In this document: piece after piece, positions 23,692-32,525 of the stretch
Numbering within the stretch: position 1 is the first letter of the stretch
How the letters are laid out: the number at the start of each line of letters is the position of its first letter
NCBI RefSeq assembly: GCF_014837235.1
Contig: NZ_JACYFT010000001.1
Span: 943,688 to 1,007,687 of the forward strand
Direction: 5' to 3'
Source: Limnohabitans radicicola
GTDB lineage: Bacteria; Pseudomonadota; Gammaproteobacteria; Burkholderiales; Burkholderiaceae_C
Length of the DNA stretch: 64,000 nt
Translations under genes and position numbers: made by a program
The notes under the pieces: model-generated
The model's input: only the letters and a program-made list of their open reading frames with translations
Databases searched by the model: none
Told to the model about the DNA's origin: nothing

Positions 23692-24924
23692 TCAATCGCC
23701 GACGAACACCGTCAACACCCCGGTGTAGCCGTAGAGCTGGTGCCCGGCGATCTCCCCTGCGGCGTAGAACCCGACCAGCGGCACATCGCCCAGCGCGTGG
23801 CGCACGATCTGCATTTCAGCGCTGGGCCCGCCAAAGTGGCCGCCGCCGCGGCCGGTGCAGCTCACATACACCGCTCCAGCGATGCGCCTGCCGCCCACCG
23901 GCAGGGTTTGCGTGGCATCAGGGCTTTGCAGCAAAGCCGCCTCCAGCGGCAGGCTTTCAGGCTCCAGCGCTTCGCGGATCTCGGCGCAGATGCGCACCAG
24001 GTCGGCACGCGCCGCTTTGGGGTCGCGCTGGCAAAACACCAAGCGCATGCCAGGCTCCAGATGCTCGGCCACAGCCACGCCCTGGCGCATCGGGTCCAGC
24101 CCCACGATGTGGCGCACCCGCACGTCCTGCTGCAGGTGCCCCGTGCGACCCACGGCCGCGTCACCAGGCAGGCTCAAGCCCACCAGGGTCGAGCGCACCA
24201 CCGCAATGGCGCGTTGCGGCTCGTCCAAAGAGATGTCGAGCTCGCGCAGCATCACATCCAGCGCGGGCTCGGCGTCCAGCTCCAACACCACATGCTGGTC
24301 GGCGCGGGTGATGTGGTGCTCGCCCGCCACGGGCAAGCAGCCCTGCGTGACACGCGTGATGCAGGCCACTCCGGGGCCAAAGGCCACACCGCTCAAACCA
24401 CCTTGCCAAACGCCCCGTGCAGCGTCCGACTTCACCGCAAACTGCACCGACTGCTGGCGGCTCGACACCAGGCCGCCCATGAGCGCGCTGTTGGTGGTGC
24501 GGCTCGCCAGCTCGGCGATCAGCTCGGCCAGCTCCGGCGTTTGCGGCTCGGCGTGCACCAACGCGGTTTGTGCGCACCAGCTGGCAGGCAAAGGCGCCAC
24601 ACCCGAGAACACCTGGTATTGCTCAGGCGGCAAATCGCACAGCATGATCGCCAGCGCAGGCTCGTCCCAATACTCGGCCCCACTGGCCGCGATGCCCACG
24701 CCCGTGCAACCGACCCAGTCGGTGACGCCCGGCAGCTCTTCGCGCAGGTGGTCGAGGATGGCCTGCGCCTCGGGGGCGTAGTGGTCGGTGATGTAGAGCA
24801 GCCCCAGGCCAGGCGCAGCGGCAAAGTCGGGCAAAGCCATCTGCGCACGCAGCTGAGCCATGGCCAGGCCTGCAGCCATGCGCCACTGCGGGTGCGTGGC
24901 ATGACCACTGGGGAACAGCTTCAT
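23692..24924 (-). CDS. FIST-domain sensory protein
   Basis: A 410-residue soluble protein with an FIST N-terminal domain (about residues 30-220, with GCTGVGIAASGAEYWDEPALAIML and ALMGGLVSS) and a FIST C-terminal domain ending in GFYAAGEIAGHQLYGYTGVLTVF. FIST domains are thought to bind small ligands, perhaps amino acids, and occur alone or fused to signalling modules. Here no output module is attached. The ATG overlaps the stop of the PhaM-like gene (ATGA), so the two are co-expressed. A functional link between them is not known to me. Confidence 0.8.
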   Translation of the reverse strand: MKLFPSGHATHPQWRMAAGLAMAQLRAQMALPDFAAAPGLGLLYITDHYAPEAQAILDHLREELPGVTDWVGCTGVGIAASGAEYWDEPALAIMLCDLPPEQYQVFSGVAPLPASWCAQTALVHAEPQTPELAELIAELASRTTNSALMGGLVSSRQQSVQFAVKSDAARGVWQGGLSGVAFGPGVACITRVTQGCLPVAGEHHITRADQHVVLELDAEPALDVMLRELDISLDEPQRAIAVVRSTLVGLSLPGDAAVGRTGHLQQDVRVRHIVGLDPMRQGVAVAEHLEPGMRLVFCQRDPKAARADLVRICAEIREALEPESLPLEAALLQSPDATQTLPVGGRRIAGAVYVSCTGRGGGHFGGPSAEMQIVRHALGDVPLVGFYAAGEIAGHQLYGYTGVLTVFVGD

Positions 24925-25652
24925 GCGGCGGGGCGCTTGCGGGCAGGCGTTTTGCGCGCGGCCTTTTTGGCGGGCGATTTTTTGACGGCAGCTTTTGGGC
25001 TGGCGGTTTTTTGGGCAGCCGGTGCGGCGGCTCGGGTGCCCGCAGGCTTGGCCGTCTTGGTCTTCGCACTGGCAGCCGTTTGGGCAGCGGCCTGGGCCTT
25101 CATGGCTTCGGCCGCCACGTCTTTCATGGCAGCACCCGCGATGTTCTGGAACTGCTGCGTGAGCGAGCCCCACCAGGCCATCGGGTCAACCGCTGGTTTG
25201 TCGGCAGCGTCTTGGGCTTGGGGTTTGGACTTGGCGTTGGACGAAGCTTCAGGCTCTGCCGTCAACTCAGGCTCAGGGGCCTTTTCAGTTTCGGGCTCTG
25301 GCTTGGTCGTGGGTGCTGGGGTTTCAGGCGCCTTGGCCGTAAAGGCCTTGGCCAGGTCGGCCATGCTCACATTCATGCCCTGCAAGGTGGTCAGGGTCAT
25401 CTTCTGCACTTCAAGTGCCTGGATGGTGGCCTTGAGCGCGGTGCCGTTTTGCTCCAGCCAGAACTGCACCGCCTTGAGCTCCTGAATGCGCTTGTCGATT
25501 TCTTCCACGTTGAGCGTGGGCGCCACCCAGCTGGGCATGCCCGGAATCGCACCCGCAGCGGGCGCGGTTTTGGAAGCGGTTTGCGACAGGTTTTGCAAGA
25601 AGTCAAAACCTGGAACGAATTTGCCGAAGCCGAAAGCCGATGTGTCGCTCAT
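24921..25652 (-). CDS. phaM: PhaM-like polyhydroxyalkanoate granule protein
   Basis: A 243-residue protein beginning MSDTSAFGFGKFVPGFDFLQNLSQ. It has a conserved helical N-terminal half with LNVEEIDKRIQELKAVQFWLEQN, an acidic Pro/Glu-rich linker (residues 105-150), and a Lys/Ala/Pro-rich tail (AAKK/PAKKA-type repeats) that resembles histone tails. In Ralstonia PhaM binds PHB synthase and, through its basic tail, the nucleoid, so granules are shared between daughter cells. The layout fits that role. No phaC gene is nearby. Confidence 0.8.
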   Translation of the reverse strand: MSDTSAFGFGKFVPGFDFLQNLSQTASKTAPAAGAIPGMPSWVAPTLNVEEIDKRIQELKAVQFWLEQNGTALKATIQALEVQKMTLTTLQGMNVSMADLAKAFTAKAPETPAPTTKPEPETEKAPEPELTAEPEASSNAKSKPQAQDAADKPAVDPMAWWGSLTQQFQNIAGAAMKDVAAEAMKAQAAAQTAASAKTKTAKPAGTRAAAPAAQKTASPKAAVKKSPAKKAARKTPARKRPAA

Positions 25653-25725
25653 GGTGTCTCCTGTTCAGGAATAAGTGCCATTAAACCAAACCGCGCCCAG
25701 TGCGAAACTGACAAGCGCTCAGTTT

Positions 25726-27813
25726 TCAAAAACGGTGCGTCCAGCGCAGGCGAACCGTGCGCGGCTCGACCGGGTGCACATGCCGGTCCAGCAAGCCCTG
25801 AGCGCTTTCGCCCGCGAGCCTGGACACATAGGCGTACTCGATGTCGTTGACCCGTCGGTCAAGCAGGTTGTACACATCAAGCGCCCACTGCTCATGCTTA
25901 GATGTGCGGTAGCCCACGCGCAAGTTGACCCAGGCCGCAGCGGGGGCGCGCCAGCTGTTGTCTTCCACCAGCGGTCTCGCACCCCAATAGCGCAAGCGCA
26001 GCGCGCCCGACCACGGGCCTTGCCCGTCCCAGCTCAAACCCAGATTGGCCGTGGTGCTGGCAGCACCGGGGATGTAAGGGCCTGCCAGATCGCCATCGGT
26101 GAATCGGGCTTGCGACCAGGCCAGATCGCCATCGATCGCCCAGTGCGCGTTGAGCGCCACGAAATGGTGCCATTCCACACCACGCCGCCGCGAGGGTCGC
26201 GAAGGCTCGGTGGTGCCCGCATCGCCCACAAACAGCAACTCCGACGCCATGCGCAACTGCCACAAGGCCAGCGTCGATGTCCAGCCGGGCAGCCATTCGC
26301 TGCGCAGACCGATTTCTTCGCCCCGGGTGCGCACCAAGGGCGACACGGACTGCACCGCGTTTGTGGGGTCTGCCGGGTCCACGCGCAAGGTGGTACCACG
26401 GGCATCGTTGGAGTGGTAACCCTGCCCGTGGTTGGCGTAAAACTCTGAGCCGCGCCAAGGCCCCAGCACCACCGACAGCTTGGACGAGAGCAAGGCGCTT
26501 TGCGCCTGCCCGCTGTTGGCGGCCAGATTCGACTGGACCTTGAACCGATAGGCATCGCCACGCACACCCGCAGTGGTGCGCAACCAGTCGTTCCAGCGCA
26601 GCTCGCTCTCGGCCCACAAGCCCAGGCTTTGCTGCTGAACGCGGTCTTCGCGCACGGTGCCCAGACGTTCGCGTTGGTGCGTGCGGTACAGGCCCACCGG
26701 GGCCACATCGTCGGCGCGGGCCTGCACCCCCCAAGCGTGGCGCACGTCCACACCTTGCCATGTGCTGGCCCAGTGACGGCTGTGCGCGCCGCCTGCGGCC
26801 GTGCGCCGCTCGGCCTGCTGAAACTGGTCGCCCACCGGGCACATCGCTTGGGCATCGCTCAGGCAATAGGCGAAGTTGGACCACAGATCGAGCGCCGACT
26901 GCAGCGCCCACCATTCGGTTTTGCGGTGCACACCGTCCTGCATCTGTGCCCATTCGCCCGAGAGGCTGTAACGCTGCGTGTTGCCGCCCGCCGTCGGGTC
27001 CAGGCTGTCGTAGCGCCCGATGAGCCCTTGGTCCAGCGCGCGCTGCGGCACCTGGTCGGTCGAGGTCCAACGGCCTTGGTAGGCCATGGCCGTGAGCGTG
27101 AGCCCTTGCGCCGCCGTGCCTTCGCTGTAGCGCAGCACGCCATTGAATTTTCGGTAGTGCTCGGGCACGGTCCAGGGGCCGTTGTTGTGGAACAGCTCCA
27201 CGCCATAGAGCCATTGACCCGCCGCATCAGAACGGGCTGGGATCGAATCGGCCAGCAAGGTGCGCACGTAGCCGCCTGGCCCCACCGTCACTTGGGCCAG
27301 GCCCGCATCCAAGCTGCGGCGCAGCTCGATGCGTGCCGAGCCCGCCGAAGCAAAGTCACCGTCTTCGGCAAAGTACGGTCCCTTGCGGTAGCGCACCTGC
27401 TGCACGAGTTCCGGGATCAAAAAATTCAGGTCGGTGTAGCCCTGCCCGTGCGCGTGGCTGGGCATGTTGACCGGCACGCCCGCGACCCACGTAGCGAAGT
27501 CGGTGCCGTGGTCCAGATTGAAGCCGCGCAAGAAGTATTGGTTGGCCTTGCCATCGCCCGCATGCTGGGTCACCAGCAAACCAGGCACCATCTCCAGCAC
27601 CTCGCCGGGGCGCAAGAGAGGCACCAGCGACAGCCGTTCGGCCGAGACCACGCCCTCGCTGGCGGCTTGTGCGACGCCCGCCAGGTCTTCGGCGCGGGCG
27701 CGGATATCGATGGTGGGCACCGCCTCGGCATGGCTCATCCCGGGCAACGCAGTCCCCAAAAACAAAACCGCCCCACACAGGGCGGTTTGACATGAACGAC
27801 TGCGTTTGGGCAT
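25726..27813 (-). CDS. TonB-dependent receptor of the copper-linked operon (second)
   Basis: A 695-residue outer-membrane receptor with a Sec signal peptide (residues 1-30, SHAEA cleavage region). A plug domain follows (about 45-150, VLEMVPGLLVTQHAGDGKANQYFLRGFNLDHGTDF), then a 22-strand barrel ending in an aromatic residue (WTHRF). The ATG overlaps the stop of the PCu(A)C gene by one base. The neighbours suggest a metal complex as substrate, with copper the first choice, but the receptor sequence itself does not prove it. A terminator-like hairpin lies within its first 16 codons. Confidence 0.78.
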   Translation of the reverse strand: MPKRSRSCQTALCGAVLFLGTALPGMSHAEAVPTIDIRARAEDLAGVAQAASEGVVSAERLSLVPLLRPGEVLEMVPGLLVTQHAGDGKANQYFLRGFNLDHGTDFATWVAGVPVNMPSHAHGQGYTDLNFLIPELVQQVRYRKGPYFAEDGDFASAGSARIELRRSLDAGLAQVTVGPGGYVRTLLADSIPARSDAAGQWLYGVELFHNNGPWTVPEHYRKFNGVLRYSEGTAAQGLTLTAMAYQGRWTSTDQVPQRALDQGLIGRYDSLDPTAGGNTQRYSLSGEWAQMQDGVHRKTEWWALQSALDLWSNFAYCLSDAQAMCPVGDQFQQAERRTAAGGAHSRHWASTWQGVDVRHAWGVQARADDVAPVGLYRTHQRERLGTVREDRVQQQSLGLWAESELRWNDWLRTTAGVRGDAYRFKVQSNLAANSGQAQSALLSSKLSVVLGPWRGSEFYANHGQGYHSNDARGTTLRVDPADPTNAVQSVSPLVRTRGEEIGLRSEWLPGWTSTLALWQLRMASELLFVGDAGTTEPSRPSRRRGVEWHHFVALNAHWAIDGDLAWSQARFTDGDLAGPYIPGAASTTANLGLSWDGQGPWSGALRLRYWGARPLVEDNSWRAPAAAWVNLRVGYRTSKHEQWALDVYNLLDRRVNDIEYAYVSRLAGESAQGLLDRHVHPVEPRTVRLRWTHRF
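27761..27788 (-). terminator. Terminator-like hairpin inside the 5' end of a TonB receptor gene
   Basis: On the minus strand a 9-bp stem AAACCGCCC / GGGCGGTTT with a 6-nt loop is followed by TTGTTTTTGG, a U-rich tract. It has the form of an intrinsic terminator and lies 25-50 bases after the end of the PCu(A)C gene, within codons 9-17 of the next gene. It could end most transcripts after the chaperone and limit receptor expression. Translation of the receptor leader would prevent hairpin formation, as in an attenuator. Confidence 0.55.
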
Positions 27814-28277
27814 CAGTGCTTGTGGTCGCCGTGGCCCTGCGGCATGCCGGTGGTCACAGGCACGCTGACCTGCTGCCGGGTTTCCACGCCTTTGGCGTCC
27901 TTGAAGGTGAGGGTCAGGGCCACGCTGCTGTCTTTCATCAGCGGGGCTTTGAGGTCCATCAGCATCAGGTGGTAGCTGCCAGGCTTGAGCTCCACGGCCT
28001 GGTTGGCAGGCAGGTCCAGCGCGGGCAGGGCGCGCATTTTCATGACCGAGCCCTCCATCTTCATTTCGTGGATTTCGGCTACACCTGCCACCGGGGTGGA
28101 CACGGCCACCAGGCGGGTGGCCTGGGGTGCCGTGAGCTTCATGAAAGCGCCCGTGGCCTTTTGGCCCTGCACGGTGGCGCGGGCCCAGCCGCCCTCGACC
28201 TTGACCTGCGCCAGGGCCGTGCCTGCGATGCAAAGGCCAGCCAACAAGGCGGCGATTTTTTTGAATGTGTGGTTCAT
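27813..28277 (-). CDS. Periplasmic copper chaperone, PCu(A)C family
   Basis: A 154-residue exported protein with a signal peptide (cleavage after ALA-Q, about residue 23). The family's copper site is visible as IHEMKMEGSVMKM followed about 20 residues later by YHLMLM, that is His/Met ligands for Cu(I). A His-rich tail (HGDHKH) ends it. PCu(A)C proteins deliver copper to the Cu(A) centre of cytochrome oxidase or work with YcnI proteins in copper trafficking. The gene upstream encodes just such a YcnI protein. Confidence 0.88.
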   Translation of the reverse strand: MNHTFKKIAALLAGLCIAGTALAQVKVEGGWARATVQGQKATGAFMKLTAPQATRLVAVSTPVAGVAEIHEMKMEGSVMKMRALPALDLPANQAVELKPGSYHLMLMDLKAPLMKDSSVALTLTFKDAKGVETRQQVSVPVTTGMPQGHGDHKH

Positions 28278-28316
28278 GGGATGTCCTTTTGGGGGATTGT
28301 CTTCGATCGTTGGGGA

Positions 28317-28859
28317 TCAGTGCGCGTGTCCGGCTGTACCCGCTCCGGGCATGATTTCCAGCAGGGCTGCGGGCGATTTCAGATCGGACAGTCTCTGTCC
28401 GGGCTTTGGAATTTCAGTCCAGTCCATGCGGCCTTGCTCGCACAGCTGCTGCACGGGCCAATACATCGTCCCGGGCTGGTTTGGCAAAGTGCCCACCAAC
28501 ACGAACTCATCGTAGTGGCCGTTGGGCAGCATGTCATCGGCCGTCTTGGCGGTCCAGCTGATGCGGGTCACGTCCTCGGTGACGGTGCGGCCATGGCTGG
28601 TGTAGGGCTGTGCCAGCTTCTCACGGGTCACCTCCAGACGCCAGCCCGCCTTGGGCATGGGCTTGGCGCCCTGCACGCCCGCCGGGATGTCCACCACGAT
28701 CTGGCGCGTGGGCGACGCGCCGCAACCGTGGCCCACCTTGAAGGTGGCCTTGTAGCTCTGGCCTGCGGTGGCCACCTGGTATTCGAGCACGGTGTGGGCC
28801 TGGGCCAGAGCGGCCAGGCCGAGGGTCACTGCAGCAGCAGCCGTTTGGATGAATCGCAT
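28317..28859 (-). CDS. YcnI-type copper-binding protein (DUF1775)
   Basis: A 180-residue exported protein. The signal peptide ends ...LAQA, placing His at the mature N-terminus (H22, HTVLEYQV). The DUF1775 family uses this N-terminal His in a single-histidine brace for copper. The rest is an immunoglobulin-like domain with GHGCGASPTRQIVVDIPAGV and YWPVQQLCEQG. It is 39 bp upstream of the PCu(A)C gene, a pairing common in proteobacteria. It is probably a periplasmic copper carrier. Confidence 0.85.
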   Translation of the reverse strand: MRFIQTAAAAVTLGLAALAQAHTVLEYQVATAGQSYKATFKVGHGCGASPTRQIVVDIPAGVQGAKPMPKAGWRLEVTREKLAQPYTSHGRTVTEDVTRISWTAKTADDMLPNGHYDEFVLVGTLPNQPGTMYWPVQQLCEQGRMDWTEIPKPGQRLSDLKSPAALLEIMPGAGTAGHAH

Positions 28860-28873
28860 GGCGGGTCCTTGTT

Positions 28874-31198
28874 TCAGAAGTTGGCTTTCAGCTCAGCCGT
28901 GTAGCTGCGCTGCGGGTAGGGGTGAAAGTTCCAGTACTTGTCGTTGTTCAGGTTGTCGATGCCGAACGCGGCAGACAGCCGGGACGTGATTTGCCAGCGG
29001 GCACGTACATCGACTGTGGTGAAGGGGCTCACACCCATGTAGGCGTAGCCGTTCACGTCCGAGTTGTTGAGCGTGCGGAACTGCTGGCCGCTGTAACGCA
29101 CCGCCGCCGTGCTGGTCCAGGCCGCATTCCAGCGGTAGGCCGCCAGCAGCGTCGCGCGCCACTTGGGAATGTTGGGCTGTTGTTTGCCGATCGTGTCACC
29201 CGCCACGGCCACAAAACCCTGGTTGGCCACGATGGTGGAGTCGGCATACGTCATGCTGCCCGTCACATCCAGCCCCGTCAGGCCCAGACCCTGCACCGTG
29301 AATGCACCCTCCAAGCCGCGTGTGCGGATGCGGTCCACGTTCTGCACGCGGCTGATGGTCTTGTTGCCCGCTGCAGGGTCGATCACCGATTGCGAATAGA
29401 TGCCGTCTTGTGTGTCTTCGGCGAATGCCGTCAAACGCCACTGGCTTTTGTCCAGGTTCTTCTCGTAGCTCAGTTCCTGGGTCCAGGACTTTTCAGGGCG
29501 CAGGTTCGGGTCGTTGATGTACTGCGAGTTGGTGGTGGAGGTGGCACCGTACAGCTCATTCACTGTGGGCATGCGCACGGCGCGGCCCACGGCGTATTTG
29601 ACAAAGGCGTCATCGGCGATCTGTTTGGACAAAGCCGCTTTGGGCGACAGGTGATGCTCGCTGCGGTCTGCAAAAGCCAGGTTGCTGCTGGCCGAGAAGC
29701 GTGTCAAGCCTTGTGTGGCGCTCCAGTGCTCAGACCGCAGGCCCAGGACGGCGCGCCAGTCAGGGGCAAAACGCCAGCTGTCTTGCGCATACAGGCTTTG
29801 CAGCCGGGTGCGGCCACCCACTGCACTGGCCACGCTGCCTGCAGCGTCGGTGGTCCAGTTGCCAGCGATGTTGGAGGTCAGGTAGCGCAGTTTGTAGTTG
29901 TCTTGCTGCGCGCCAAAGTCCACCACGTGCAAGCCCTTGGGGCCTTGGGGCCGCCAGGTGCCGCGCAGGGCCAGGTTGTTCCAGCCCGTGCCCGAGCCGT
30001 CGGCGAGGGTGCCAGCACCGCCCGCGGCGGCGTTGGGCAAGGTGTTGCTGGCGGCGTTCTGCCGCTTGGTGTCCGAGCCGTAGTCGTACAGGCTGGCGGC
30101 CACTTCCCAGTCGAAGGTGCCTTGCGTGCGGCTCTTGACAGAGAGGCCGTGCAGGGTGTGGCTGAGTTTTTCATTCGTCAGGGGCAGGTCGCCGCCCGTG
30201 AGCGCCGCGTAGCTGCGGCCACCGATGTTGATCACGCCGCTGGTGACGGTTTGGCCCGAGGCATTGCTGAGGTAAGACTGCGGACGGCCCTCGGACGTGT
30301 TTTGCCAGACGCCCAGCGTGTAGGTGGCACGCACCGAGGGGCTGAAGTCGTAGGCCACTTTGGCTTTCACCTGGTCCTGCACCGTGTGGTACTGCGTGCC
30401 CGTGCCCACGATCAGCCAGGGCACATTGGCACTGCTCAGGCCCGGCACGGCCCCCGTCACCGCTGTGCCCGCCGTGCCCACCGTGCCTGTGCTCACCGTG
30501 CGCGTGGCAAAAGTCAGGGGCTGGCCCTGGCTGTCGTTGTGGTTCAGGTGCAGAAGCCACGACCAGTCTCCCGAGCGGCTGCCCAGCGAGGCGCTGGACT
30601 GCCAGCCGCCATAGGTGGCGTGGGTGTTGTACAGGTCAAAGGGCTGGTGGGCGTAGCCCAGTTTGACCGAACCCTCCAGCTTGTCGGGCATGCGGGTCGT
30701 GTACTCGACCACCGCGCCCACCGAGTTGCCCGGGTAAGCGGCAGAGAACGGTCCGTACATCACGTCCACGCGCTCGATTTCTTCGGGCGTGACCATGCCC
30801 CAGCGCGGCGGAAAGCTCAAGCCGCTCACGCCGTTGCCCAGGTAGTTGCTCAGCAGGATGCCGTCGGCATACACCGCCGAGCGGGTGCTGTTGCCCGTGC
30901 CCGAGGCGCGGCTGGACAAGATGGCGTGGTTGTAGTCGCCGTTGTAGCGCTTGCGCACCAGCAGGCTGGGAAAGTACTTGAGTGCATCTTCGCTGTCGCT
31001 GGCGTTGATGTTCTGCGCGATCTGCGCGGCGGTGATGCCCTCCATCGTGGCGGGAATTTGTGTCGGCAGCGAGGTGGGCTGTTTGCTGACGATGGTGACC
31101 ACACCCGCTTCTTTGCTGGGGGCGCTGTCCGTGGACTGAGCAGAAATGACAAAAGGGTAAGCCATGGCCACAGCCAAGGCAACGCGGTTTGGACGCAT
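28874..31198 (-). CDS. TonB-dependent receptor of the copper-linked operon (first)
   Basis: A 774-residue outer-membrane receptor. After a signal peptide (residues 1-20) the plug carries IPATMEGITAAQIAQNINASDSEDALKYFPSLLVRKRYNGDYNHAIL, then the barrel runs to a C-terminal aromatic (AELKANF). Its place between DUF2946 and the YcnI/PCu(A)C genes suggests copper or a copper complex as ligand, by analogy with OprC-like receptors. It is not closely similar to the second receptor of the operon. The start codon is the first ATG of the frame. Confidence 0.8.
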   Translation of the reverse strand: MRPNRVALAVAMAYPFVISAQSTDSAPSKEAGVVTIVSKQPTSLPTQIPATMEGITAAQIAQNINASDSEDALKYFPSLLVRKRYNGDYNHAILSSRASGTGNSTRSAVYADGILLSNYLGNGVSGLSFPPRWGMVTPEEIERVDVMYGPFSAAYPGNSVGAVVEYTTRMPDKLEGSVKLGYAHQPFDLYNTHATYGGWQSSASLGSRSGDWSWLLHLNHNDSQGQPLTFATRTVSTGTVGTAGTAVTGAVPGLSSANVPWLIVGTGTQYHTVQDQVKAKVAYDFSPSVRATYTLGVWQNTSEGRPQSYLSNASGQTVTSGVINIGGRSYAALTGGDLPLTNEKLSHTLHGLSVKSRTQGTFDWEVAASLYDYGSDTKRQNAASNTLPNAAAGGAGTLADGSGTGWNNLALRGTWRPQGPKGLHVVDFGAQQDNYKLRYLTSNIAGNWTTDAAGSVASAVGGRTRLQSLYAQDSWRFAPDWRAVLGLRSEHWSATQGLTRFSASSNLAFADRSEHHLSPKAALSKQIADDAFVKYAVGRAVRMPTVNELYGATSTTNSQYINDPNLRPEKSWTQELSYEKNLDKSQWRLTAFAEDTQDGIYSQSVIDPAAGNKTISRVQNVDRIRTRGLEGAFTVQGLGLTGLDVTGSMTYADSTIVANQGFVAVAGDTIGKQQPNIPKWRATLLAAYRWNAAWTSTAAVRYSGQQFRTLNNSDVNGYAYMGVSPFTTVDVRARWQITSRLSAAFGIDNLNNDKYWNFHPYPQRSYTAELKANF

Positions 31199-31271
31199 GA
31201 AAAATCCTGAAAATGAAACACGGGCGACGCAAGCGTGTGGTCATGGCCACAGCGGCGTCAACGGCGGTGGA

Positions 31272-31637
31272 TCAGGACAGGGCGGGGGGGCCGCGGGGCG
31301 GAAGGGGGCTGCCGGTCAGCCAGGCGATGTGGGCTGCCGGGATGGGGCGCAAGGCATGGGCCAATGCGCTGACGGATTCAAAACCGGATACAGCTGCAGG
31401 AGGCGGTGCGCTGACATGGGCGCACAAGGGGCAGTCCATGCCACCGGAAAGGGTCTGGTTGTCGCCCGAATCGTCGGTCATCACCATTTTCATGCCGCCC
31501 ATGGCAGAGCAGACCATCTGGCTGGCCTGGGGTTTGATCAAAGGCGAAGCGACCGAAGCCCCGATGAACAAAGCAAACCACACCAGCACCAGGCGGGTGA
31601 TGAAGTGTGCGTTGCGCAGGGTTTGCAGGGCAGACAT
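31272..31637 (-). CDS. DUF2946-like small membrane/periplasmic protein
   Basis: A 121-residue protein with a hydrophobic segment at residues 14-34 and a short periplasmic part with VCSAMGGMKMVM and MDCPLCAH. The Met/Cys/His-rich motifs and the position at the head of a copper-related operon are typical of DUF2946 proteins, which often precede copper chaperones or receptors. A copper-binding role is inferred from these residues. It is 73 bp ahead of the first TonB receptor. Confidence 0.7.
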   Translation of the reverse strand: MSALQTLRNAHFITRLVLVWFALFIGASVASPLIKPQASQMVCSAMGGMKMVMTDDSGDNQTLSGGMDCPLCAHVSAPPPAAVSGFESVSALAHALRPIPAAHIAWLTGSPLPPRGPPALS

Positions 31638-31684
31638 GGGGGTGGATTATGCCCGACCACACGGGCACTGAAAGCCCCGGGAGA

Positions 31685-32050
31685 TCACCACAGCGCCTTG
31701 AGCAAGCACACCAGCAGCAGCAGCCAGATCAGGACGAAGCAGGCTGCGGCGACATGGTTGCGGGGCTTGGCCAGCAAAGCGGCGGCCTTCACGCGGGCAT
31801 CCACCACGACTTCAGATGGTAGCCAGCGAATGACCAACCACACCCCCGCAGGCACGATGAGGACATCGTCCAGGTAACCCAGCACCGGGATGAAGTCAGG
31901 GATCAGGTCAATGGGACTGAGTGCATAGGCAGCCACCAGCAAGGCCAGAATTCGGATGGGCCAAGGGCAACGGTCATCCCGGGCCGCGAAATACACGGTC
32001 ACCACATCGGACTTCAGCTGCCGCGCCCATTGTCGGAGTCGATCAAACAT
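31685..32050 (-). CDS. DUF1232 (YkvA-like) membrane protein
   Basis: A 121-residue protein with the DUF1232 core [27 protein letters not shown] at about residues 38-65 and a second hydrophobic helix at the C-terminus. DUF1232 proteins are small membrane proteins of unknown function. It stands alone between the copper operon and the DUF779 gene, both on the same strand. Confidence 0.82.
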   Translation of the reverse strand: MFDRLRQWARQLKSDVVTVYFAARDDRCPWPIRILALLVAAYALSPIDLIPDFIPVLGYLDDVLIVPAGVWLVIRWLPSEVVVDARVKAAALLAKPRNHVAAACFVLIWLLLLVCLLKALW

Positions 32051-32072
32051 GGGGGGATGTTAACGGCAGACG

Positions 32073-32450
32073 TTAAGCCAGATCGCGCATGACCTGTGTT
32101 TCAATTTGCGCCCACTCGTCATCGGTGAACAGGCGCGAGCGGGTGTGGAAGGCCTTGCCCGTGTTGCCCTCCAGAGAAAACGTGCCGCCCGAGCCCTCGA
32201 TCACATCCAGAATCAGCTGGGTGTGCTTCCAGTACTCGTACTGCAGCTTGCCGATGTAGAACGGCACACCGCCGACTTCGCCGAGCTTGACGTCGTAAGG
32301 CCCGATCGTCAGGTCGGTGGGCAAATAGCAGTTGGCCGCGCTGTTGTCGCAGCAGCCGCCGCTTTGGTGAAACATCAACTCGCCATGTTCGGCTTGCAGC
32401 TGGGCGATCAGCGCCAGCGCTTCGGGCGTGGCCACCACACGTTCAACCAT
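32073..32450 (-). CDS. DUF779 protein, partner of aldehyde dehydrogenase
   Basis: A 125-residue protein of the DUF779 family: FHQSGGCCDNSAANCYLP near residue 27 (CC pair and further Cys, possibly metal binding), then GGVPFYIGKLQYEYWKHTQLILDV. DUF779 genes are often found beside NAD-dependent acetaldehyde dehydrogenase genes (AcoD/ExaC type), as here. Its exact biochemical role is not established. It lies 75 bp behind the dehydrogenase gene with a terminator hairpin between, so its expression may depend on read-through. Confidence 0.82.
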   Translation of the reverse strand: MVERVVATPEALALIAQLQAEHGELMFHQSGGCCDNSAANCYLPTDLTIGPYDVKLGEVGGVPFYIGKLQYEYWKHTQLILDVIEGSGGTFSLEGNTGKAFHTRSRLFTDDEWAQIETQVMRDLA

Positions 32451-32476
32451 GTTCAGATCTCCTCAGAGGCCAAGAC

Positions 32477-32501
32477 AAAAAGGGGCGGATCGCTCCGCCC
32501 C
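32477..32501 (-). terminator. Intrinsic terminator between aldehyde dehydrogenase and DUF779 genes
   Basis: On the minus strand GGGGCGGA / TCCGCCCC (8-bp stem, 4-nt loop) is followed by TTTTT. It is a standard Rho-independent terminator 25 bp after the dehydrogenase stop codon. It may be partial, letting some transcripts reach the DUF779 gene. Confidence 0.8.
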
Positions 32502-32525
32502 CGTGAAGATGACCGAATCCATCGG

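Noticed and set aside
25704-25727. Hairpin at the end of the second copper-linked receptor gene as a terminator
   Set aside because: The AACTGA/TCAGTT stem has only six pairs and no U-tract, too weak to call.
28922-31210. A 762-codon open frame on the plus strand opposite a TonB receptor
   Set aside because: Antisense of a clear receptor gene in GC-rich DNA. Its translation has no domain-like pattern.
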